Assembly: GCA_965224415.1 (NCBI GenBank)
Contig: CBDCZB010000003.1
Coordinates: 186,001-250,000, forward strand
Direction: 5' to 3'
DNA from: DAOUJI01 sp965224415
GTDB taxonomy: Bacteria; Chloroflexota; Dehalococcoidia; Lucifugimonadales; JAGWBF01
DNA: 64,000 nucleotides
A model generated the notes under the pieces. It was not told the origin of the DNA, ran no database searches, and saw nothing but the letters and a program-made list of their open reading frames with translations. The translations under genes and the position numbers were made by a program. Positions 58,243 through 64,000 of this stretch are shown here, piece after piece. The first letter of the stretch is position 1, and every line of letters begins with the position of its first letter.

Positions 58243-59183
58243 GTCTGGGCCGGCGGCGGAAGATGGTGGACCGGGAGCATCCGTCCCTGCCGATAGTGCG
58301 GCAGTGCGCACTGCTGGGCGTTAGCCGTTCCAGCCTCTACTACCGTGCCAAGGAGGCTTCCGAAGCGGACCTGTGCCTGATGGGCGAGATGGACCGTCAG
58401 TACCTGGAGGCCCCCTTCTACGGGTCGAGGCGGATGAAGGCCTGGCTGGACCGTCAGGGTATACTGGTAAGCCGGAAGCGGGCGCAGCGGCTGATGAGAG
58501 TCATGGGGCTGCGGGCCATCTACCGGCGCCCCGGCGCCAGCCAACCGGAGCCGGGGCATCGGGTCTATCCCTACCTGTTGAGGAACGCCAGGGTCACCCG
58601 TCCCAACCAGGTGTGGGCCGCCGACATCACCTATCTGCCCATGGCCCGTGGCTTTCTCTACCTGGTGGTCGTGATGGACTGGCACAGCCGCTACGTGGTG
58701 GCCTGGCGATTGTCCAACACTCTGGAAGCCGGCTTTTGCGCCGAGGCCCTGACTGAGGCGCGGGCCCAGGGCAGGCCCGAGGTGTTCAACACCGACCAAG
58801 GCAGTCAGTTCAGCAGCCGGGAGTTCACCCAGGCCCTTCAGGACCGCGGAGTGAAGATCAGCATGGACGGGAAGGGGCGGTACGCTGACAACATCTTCGT
58901 GGAGCGGTTGTGGCGGACGGTGAAGTACGAGGAGGTCTACCTGAAAGCCTACGTCAACGCCGTCGAGGCCCGACGGGAACTGGGAGCCTACTTCCGGTTC
59001 TACAATAACCTGAGGCCCCATCAAGACCTGGGCTACCGGACCCTGGCCGAGGTGTTCCACGCGGATCAGACAGTCCGGGAGGAAGAGTCAAAGGATAGGA
59101 GGTGTTCAGACGGATCGGTGTTGGGATCATATCCAGGAGTGACGGGACCCTCACTTAACTCTGCCTTAATTCTGTCCAACTAA
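58239..59183 (+). CDS. IS3-family transposase OrfB (second element)
   Basis: A 314-residue DDE integrase-type transposase. Asp in NQVWAADITYLPM, Asp in EVFNTDQGSQFSS and Glu in NIFVERLWRTVKYEEVYLKA are all present, so it is likely active. The N-terminal HTH_21 segment holds GSRRMKAWLDRQGI. The last 40 residues are non-conserved read-through to the element's end. The start overlaps OrfA by four bases. Confidence 0.92.
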   Translation: MSLGRRRKMVDREHPSLPIVRQCALLGVSRSSLYYRAKEASEADLCLMGEMDRQYLEAPFYGSRRMKAWLDRQGILVSRKRAQRLMRVMGLRAIYRRPGASQPEPGHRVYPYLLRNARVTRPNQVWAADITYLPMARGFLYLVVVMDWHSRYVVAWRLSNTLEAGFCAEALTEARAQGRPEVFNTDQGSQFSSREFTQALQDRGVKISMDGKGRYADNIFVERLWRTVKYEEVYLKAYVNAVEARRELGAYFRFYNNLRPHQDLGYRTLAEVFHADQTVREEESKDRRCSDGSVLGSYPGVTGPSLNSALILSN

Positions 59184-59197
59184 CCGGGTCCACCTCA

Positions 59198-59375
59198 GAG
59201 GCCCCTTCAAGGTGACTGACCCGCTCTTCTATCGTCGCCATCGATACTCTCGTTCACTATGGCCCCAACTGCCGGTTGAGGCTCCCGATCCAATAGCTTA
59301 ACGATACACCAAGACCCTATTTCTGTGTACACTAACCTGACACAGTTGTGCCAGCGCAGCCACCGATGTTCTTAC
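59198..59375 (-). repeat. 180-bp direct repeat, copy truncated by IS3
   Basis: Second copy of 55265-55444, same orientation. Its gene end codes only for ATIEERVSHLEG before the IS3 boundary. It retains the palindrome with one change. Confidence 0.8.
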
Positions 59376-60556
59376 AACCTCCTGTTGGACACTACAGGTT
59401 CTGAGGCCAGCAGACTTCTGATGTTGGCCAGGGCTGGCAGATCCAGGATACGTGAGATTCCGTCGTCCAGCGCCTGCCTAGTCGGACAATGGACCATTCC
59501 CGGCAACCGCGCGAATTCTTCTTCAGCTAGCGAGTCGAACAAATCAGCCAGACCCTGAAGCTGCGACGAAGAAAGGTCGCGTAGGTCGAGGACCGGAAGT
59601 TCTTCCAGGTCAGCCTTCTTCATGGCCACCCAGCCGCCTCTGGTGCTGGTCCGCTGGGCTAGCATGGTCAACAACCCGAGGCTGGGACAACCAGTCCTTT
59701 CTCGACAGCCGCGTCTTCAACTCGTATGGGCCACCATACGTTGGACAGTACTCTCGTCTCCGACCACATGGCGACGACTCTAGTGGTTTCCAACCAGAGC
59801 CGTTCTGCGATGAGGAGCCTGCCTGCCATTTGCCACAGGTGGTTACCATAACCCGGCCTTTGTCCTCCCCTTGGTTTTGTCAACGGCGACAAATAAGCAT
59901 CGGGAGAGCAAATTAGCGACTTGCGCTGCTCAGTGTCGTGTCCCTCGACCAGCGGATACGCTGTAGTAGAACTGGTTCTATCGAATCCATCAACAAGCCG
60001 GTGCCTATCGGGACCGACTTGACCGAGTCCGTCAAGCCGGCATAGAGGAACTTCGGCAGTCCCCATTTCGCCGGGAACCCAAACCTTACTGTCGTCCAAT
60101 AGCTTGAGTGCGCTGCGCACCACATCGGCGCGGGCAAATTGCACACCTGGCCACTTCTTTCCGGTGAAATTGGATTCTGAGATGGAAAACACCTCGCCGA
60201 TGTGGAGGCCGTCAACTTCCAGCAATGCGGTTCCCGTCTCCTCGAGTCTCGCTGGCACCGTCGTGGTAATTGCCTGGGCAACCCGGTGAGCGTCCAACAC
60301 TCCGTCCGGGTTCTGCCAGAGATTGACGAAGACTGTGCGGTGTTCAGCTGACGGGCTTTCGTCAGAACGGCGAGTGGCGATTAACAGGGCTTCGGATAAG
60401 TCGGTGCTGTCGGAGAAGTTCCAGCGCAAAGGGTCGTGGGACGTAATTACTATGTCCAATACGAAATCTTTCTCGATAAGGGAGCGGGTCTGCTCCCAAG
60501 ATGGGCCGGTGCATACAGTGATAGGCAGCACGAGCGCCAGTCGCCCCTCTGGTCCC
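59372..60556 (-). pseudogene. 3' part of an N6-adenine DNA methyltransferase gene, frameshifted
   Basis: From about 60556 the frame reads GRLALVLPITVCTG, HDPLRWNFSDSTDLSEALLI and FVNLWQNPDGVLDAHR, the region after the catalytic motif in N-6 DNA methylases. Motif I and the NPPY box are missing. Near 59685 a frameshift ends this frame (SGC stop), and the continuation LLTMLAQRTSTRGGWVAMKK to SNRRL is in the next frame to 59372. Both defects show decay. The front is fused to a truncated nuclease gene. Confidence 0.75.
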
Positions 60557-61012
60557 TAATTCACCTCGCTCATTACGCCTGAAGTCGTCCGTGGTTACTT
60601 GACTTAGGTAGACCTCAGTAAAAATCAACGGCTGTCGATTCATAGCGGGCTCAGTATCGTTGTCCACACGGTACACGAACACACACATCCACTGGTCCCG
60701 GGCTCCATGCGTGTCCACGGCTCCGCCAGCCTTTTTCGTGGTCTTGATTTCTATCCCCTCTTCACCTGACTTCACAGCGTTGTCCGCATATAGACCACGC
60801 ACTACCAGGTCAGGGTGTCCATTGAAATACCGGTTCTCCGTCAAAACTCTAGAATGCTTGGCCAAACTGCCCGTCAGCATGTCCGATAGAACACCGGAAA
60901 GTATCGCTGGTCGCAACATGTCGTCTAGTCGCTCAAGTCCCTTGGCTACCAGATTAGAGTTGACATCGTAGAAAAAGTCGTACACATCTTGCATCGCGGA
61001 GTCGAAATCCAT
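60548..61012 (-). pseudogene. 5' part of a PD-(D/E)XK restriction endonuclease gene
   Basis: About 155 residues of a restriction-endonuclease-like protein: MDFDSAMQDVYDFFYDVNSN, GHPDLVVRG and GIEIKTTKK give P67-D68, E88 and K90 of a PD-(D/E)XK site. After ERGELGTR the frame enters the methyltransferase gene out of phase and is meaningless. A deletion thus fused the two genes and removed the nuclease C terminus and the methyltransferase N terminus. Confidence 0.7.
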
Positions 61013-61225
61013 AATGCGAAGCTCGTAAGGCAGTATGGCAGACGAATTAAGCCCTGACCTGTCGACGGCGTTTCTCGTGATTGGTATCGCAATAACTTCC
61101 TATGCGGTTCCCGATTCTACAACTTCCTCTAGTATTCGGCCAATCTGGCATTGTCAGTTAGTACGTGAGCCCAGACAGGATGCTACCTTGGGGATAGACG
61201 AAGGGTTGTGGGATGTGAGGTGGTC

Positions 61226-61696
61226 ATGGTGCAGGAGAAGTACGGAGTCCGGCTGGCAACACAGGAAAAGGGACGGCTCAGGAAGATGATCAGGGCTGGG
61301 AGGAGTTCCGCACAGGCGATTACCCGGGCCCGCATCCTGATCAAGATAGATGAGGGCTGGACCGCCCCCCAGGTGGCCACCGCACTGGACGTGTCGGAGC
61401 GGACCGTGTTCCGCACCAAGCGGCGGTATGCCGAGGAAGGACTGGACGAGGTGCTGAGGCACCATAACCAGGTCAACCGGCCCAGAAAGGTGGATGAAAG
61501 GGTGGAGGCCCACCTGATAGCCTTGGCCTGCAGCCCGGTGCCCGACGGTCATGACCACTGGACCATGCGGGCCCTGGCGGGCAAGGTGGTGGAGTTGGGA
61601 TTGGTGGAGTCTTTATCTCCCGAGACGGTCCGCCTGCGGCTAAAAAAAACACGCTCAAGCCGTGGCTCAAGAAACAATGGTGCATCCCCAAGGTAG
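61226..61696 (+). CDS. IS630 transposase, DNA-binding part (copy 3)
   Basis: 156 residues identical to copy 1. GAGGTGG lies five bases before ATG 61226. The slippery CTAAAAAAAAC near 61640 is where a -1 shift would give the full transposase. Confidence 0.88.
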   Translation: MVQEKYGVRLATQEKGRLRKMIRAGRSSAQAITRARILIKIDEGWTAPQVATALDVSERTVFRTKRRYAEEGLDEVLRHHNQVNRPRKVDERVEAHLIALACSPVPDGHDHWTMRALAGKVVELGLVESLSPETVRLRLKKTRSSRGSRNNGASPR

Positions 61697-61707
61697 GTGG
61701 AGAGTTC

Positions 61708-62340
61708 GTGGCGGCCATGGAGGACGTGCTGGATCTCTACGCCGAGCCCTACGATCCGCAGAGGCCGGTGGTCTGCTTTGACGAGACCTCCACCCAGTTG
61801 CTGGCCGACGTGAGGGAACCGCTGCCGGCAAAGCCTGGGAGGCCGAGGCGTGAGGACTACGAATACCAGCGGGGAGGGACGCGCAACCTGTTCCTCACCT
61901 GTGAGCCTCGCCGGGGCTGGCGCCACGTGGCGATAACCCGGCAACGCACCATGCAGGACTTCGCTCAGCAGATGCGGTGGCTGGTGGATGAGGCCTACCC
62001 CGATGTCCCGGTGATTCGGCTGGTTCTCGACAATCTGAACACGCATCGGATGGCCTCGCTTTACGAGACTTTCCCGGCGGCCGAGGCCCGGCGCATCGCC
62101 AAGCGGCTGGAGTTGCACCACACTCCCAAGCACGGAAGCTGGCTGAATATGGCGGAGATCGAGTTCAGCGTGCTGGCCCGGGCCTGCCTGCGCGGACGCA
62201 ACGGAGATGAGGACAGCCTGGAAAGAGCCGTCAGCGCCTGCGTGTCAGAGCGGAACGCGATAGGAGCTACCATTAACTGGCGGTTCACTGCCCAAGACGC
62301 CAGACGCAAACTCCATCGCCTCTATCCCTGCCAATCCTGA
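61708..62340 (+). CDS. IS630 transposase, DDE part (copy 3)
   Basis: 210 residues identical to copies 1 and 2, with the three catalytic acids. Probably made as a C-terminal extension of the upstream frame by -1 frameshifting. Confidence 0.9.
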   Translation: MAAMEDVLDLYAEPYDPQRPVVCFDETSTQLLADVREPLPAKPGRPRREDYEYQRGGTRNLFLTCEPRRGWRHVAITRQRTMQDFAQQMRWLVDEAYPDVPVIRLVLDNLNTHRMASLYETFPAAEARRIAKRLELHHTPKHGSWLNMAEIEFSVLARACLRGRNGDEDSLERAVSACVSERNAIGATINWRFTAQDARRKLHRLYPCQS

Positions 62341-62532
62341 TTTGGTTCAGTACTAGGCTAATGGTACACTAAGGTTCTCCGGCTTCAACCACTAAGAAGA
62401 TAAAGACATTCCCTGGGCCAGTCCCACGCCTAACCTGTGCGGATGGTAGGGACGCCGGATATTTGGTATCCTTTCTATAGAGCGGTGGGCTATAGGGCAT
62501 CACCCCTTACACGCCCCAATTGAGAGAAGCGG

Positions 62533-63669
62533 ATGAGAGAAACGGTAGAAGAAGCTGCAAGGTTGCTGGAACAGGGCGAACCCTGCGTCATGGCCACCGT
62601 GGTGCGCACCAAAGGCTCCACGCCACAGAAACCCGGCGCACAGTTGCTGGTGCGCAAGGACGGCTCAGGCATTGGAACCCTGGGTGGCGGCTGCGTTGAA
62701 GGAGACATCTGGTACGCGGCCAAGGAAATACTGCGCAAGGGCGACGGCCCCGAGTACAAGGACTACCTTCTCAACGAGGACATCGCGGCCAGGGACGGAC
62801 TGGTCTGCGGCGGCTCCATGTACTTCTTCTTGGAGCCTCTTAGAGGACCGGAGGACTTCCTGCCCTACGCCAGGGAGATGATGGAGGCCTACGAGAGCGG
62901 GCGGCCCGTCAGCGTGGCCACCGTCGTCAGGTCTGACTCGGGACGGGGAGAGATGGGAGCACGGCTTCTACTCAGAGACGACGGCTCCACGAAAGGCACC
63001 CTGGGAGACGAAGAACTGGACCGCATGGCCCTGGAAGCCGCCAGCCAGGTGGCGGACCTGGGAAACAACAAGGACATCATGACCCACGACGGGGTTGAGA
63101 TATTCGTGGAGGGAGTCACCACTCCTCCCACCCTGGTCTTGGTGGGCGGTGGCCACGTGGCAAGGGCCACCTACAACCTGGCTGTCCTGCTGGGTTACAG
63201 GATATACGTCGTGGACGACAGAGAGGAATTCTCCAACTCGGAGCGGTTCCCGGACGCAGCCGGAACGTTCAAAGTCCCGGACTACGGCCACAGTTTCGAA
63301 GACGTGCCAATAAACGCCAACACCTTCATCGTCGTGGCGACTAGAGGCCACTGGTTCGACGACGTAGCCCTGGAAGCGGCCGTCAAGACTCCGGCCAAGT
63401 ACATCGGCCTGCTGGGCAGCAGGCGCAAGACCATAATGATCTATCAGCGGCTGGTCCAACTGGGCATGTCGCCCGACAGGCTGAAGGCGGTGCACGCTCC
63501 CGTCGGACTGGACATAGGCGCCAGGACTCCCGAAGAGTTGGCCGTGAGCATCATGTCCGAAATCATCATGTTCCGCCACGACGGACAAGGCGGGTCCATG
63601 AAGATGGAGGAACGGTACTTTGACCGGGCTGTGGGCAAGGCCCTGGCGGGCCAGGCAGCCTCAGACTGA
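62533..63669 (+). CDS. xdhC: XdhC/CoxI-family maturation factor
   Basis: A 378-residue protein of the family that binds molybdenum cofactor, promotes its sulfuration and hands it to xanthine-dehydrogenase-type enzymes. The N-terminal XdhC domain includes VRTKGSTPQKPGAQLLVRKD and GTLGGGCVEGDIW. The C-terminal Rossmann domain has LVLVGGGHVARATYNLAVLL and KYIGLLGSRRKT, with the conserved end PVGLDIGARTPEELAVSI. Its likely clients are the hydroxylases at 39073 and 51979. The mocA-like gene follows three bases later. Confidence 0.92.
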   Translation: MRETVEEAARLLEQGEPCVMATVVRTKGSTPQKPGAQLLVRKDGSGIGTLGGGCVEGDIWYAAKEILRKGDGPEYKDYLLNEDIAARDGLVCGGSMYFFLEPLRGPEDFLPYAREMMEAYESGRPVSVATVVRSDSGRGEMGARLLLRDDGSTKGTLGDEELDRMALEAASQVADLGNNKDIMTHDGVEIFVEGVTTPPTLVLVGGGHVARATYNLAVLLGYRIYVVDDREEFSNSERFPDAAGTFKVPDYGHSFEDVPINANTFIVVATRGHWFDDVALEAAVKTPAKYIGLLGSRRKTIMIYQRLVQLGMSPDRLKAVHAPVGLDIGARTPEELAVSIMSEIIMFRHDGQGGSMKMEERYFDRAVGKALAGQAASD

Positions 63670-63672
63670 TCC

Positions 63673-64000
63673 GTGCCCACAACAGCCGCCCTTCTCTTGT
63701 CAGCGGGCGAGTCAACCCGCATGGGGAAACCCAAAGCACTCCTTGACTGGCGAGGCGCCCCCCTCATCCAGCGTCAGGTCGACGCGTTGGCGGAAGCAGA
63801 CGTCTCCCCCATAATAGTCGTGCTGGGCCACGCCTATGAAGAGTTGGCGCCGTTTGTTCCCAATTCCCCAGGGGTGCACACCGTCCGTAACCCAGACTAT
63901 AAGTCGGGTAAGACCACCTCCATCAAAGCCGGTGCGCGTGAACTCCAACGGCTGGGCGCCGGCGACTCCCTTCTGTTGCTCAACGTCGACCAGCCCCGCA
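63673..64000 (+). CDS. MocA/MobA-like molybdopterin nucleotidyltransferase (partial)
   Basis: The first 109 codons of a gene running off the window, from GTG 63673, three bases after xdhC. LLLSAGESTRMGKPKALLDW is the nucleotide-binding start of the MobA-like NTP transferase fold, and LLLLNVDQPR holds the metal-binding Asp. Next to xdhC the best guess is MocA, the CTP:molybdopterin cytidylyltransferase for hydroxylase cofactors. MobA (GTP) is the alternative. Confidence 0.85.
   Translation, partial: MPTTAALLLSAGESTRMGKPKALLDWRGAPLIQRQVDALAEADVSPIIVVLGHAYEELAPFVPNSPGVHTVRNPDYKSGKTTSIKAGARELQRLGAGDSLLLLNVDQPR

Larger units (their letters stand above)
57868..59197 (+). mobile_element. IS3-family insertion sequence, intact
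   Basis: 1330 bp with inverted ends TGAGGTGGACCCGG at both sides (left then AAAATCGGACA, right then TTAGTTGGACA read inwards). Two intact frames overlap by ATGA. It is unrelated in ends and sequence to the IS3 element at 56053. No target duplication was clear. Confidence 0.88.
61132..62353 (+). mobile_element. IS630-family insertion sequence, copy 3
   Basis: 1222 bp, same ends as copies 1 and 2 in opposite orientation, flanked by TA at 61130-61131 and 62354-62355. It sits beside the decayed restriction locus and does not appear to interrupt a recognisable gene. Confidence 0.93.

Noticed and set aside
61035..61289. Frame running from host DNA into IS630 copy 3
   Set aside because: Rejoining the host across the element gives only 37 codons (ending RLMVH), with no sign of a real gene.

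Overview
The window is about 60% G+C and reads as a chromosomal segment of a Chloroflexota bacterium, most likely the SAR202/Dehalococcoidia side. This placement is an inference. It rests on lipoproteins with Pro/Thr-rich linkers after the lipobox, an archaeal-type fructose-bisphosphate aldolase/phosphatase, a DUF951 protein, CaiB-type CoA transferases and stand-alone molybdenum hydroxylase large subunits. No rRNA or ribosomal protein gene is present to settle it.

Layout. 0-8.8 kb: a corrinoid/Fe-S reductive-dehalogenase-like protein, a ThDP enzyme, a GxxExxY protein, modABC, a CoA transferase and a PEP-mutase/isocitrate-lyase-like enzyme. 8.8-18.4 kb: housekeeping genes (sfsA, pyrF, DUF951, methylmalonyl-CoA mutase alpha, an LRR protein, FBP aldolase/phosphatase, rdgB, moaA, rnhA, moaC, an MBL hydrolase). 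18.4-20.3 kb: a restriction-modification pair whose Eco29kI-type nuclease is cut by one in-frame stop. 20.6-28.1 kb: the ilvBNC-leuACD operon behind a T-box leader with a clear promoter and terminator. 28.2-30.3 kb: small secreted and Cys-rich proteins of unknown function. 30.3-36.4 kb: a dipeptide-type ABC transporter. 36.7-37.5 kb: an alpha carbonic anhydrase lipoprotein.

From 37.6 kb the window becomes mobile. Three nearly identical 1222-bp IS630-family elements lie at 37.6, 43.2 and 61.1 kb. Between the first two are a molybdenum hydroxylase with a MoaD-like partner, a cysH gene with a structured leader, and tRNA-Leu(CAA). The second IS630 has cut a collagen-like lipoprotein gene inside its signal peptide, and both halves can be rejoined in frame. 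45-55 kb holds an alcohol dehydrogenase and a glycine-betaine type ABC transporter (proVWX). A tandem duplication there gave a second proX and left a 5' stub of a second molybdenum hydroxylase gene. 55-61 kb is a graveyard: two IS3-family elements, a split DUF4238 gene, an orphan antitoxin, a 180-bp direct repeat and a deleted, frameshifted restriction-modification locus. The window ends with xdhC and the start of a mocA/mobA-like gene.

Molybdenum is a running theme: uptake (modABC), cofactor synthesis (moaA, moaC, a MoaD-like protein), maturation (xdhC, mocA-like) and two hydroxylases. Several promoters share a TTGAC(A/C/G), 16-18 bp spacer, TAGACT/TATAGT-like layout. I did not find one clear, wholly new biological system. 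The best leads are the cysH leader, the hydroxylase-MoaD pair, the tRNA-flanked collagen-like gene, and the gene disruptions reconstructed here.
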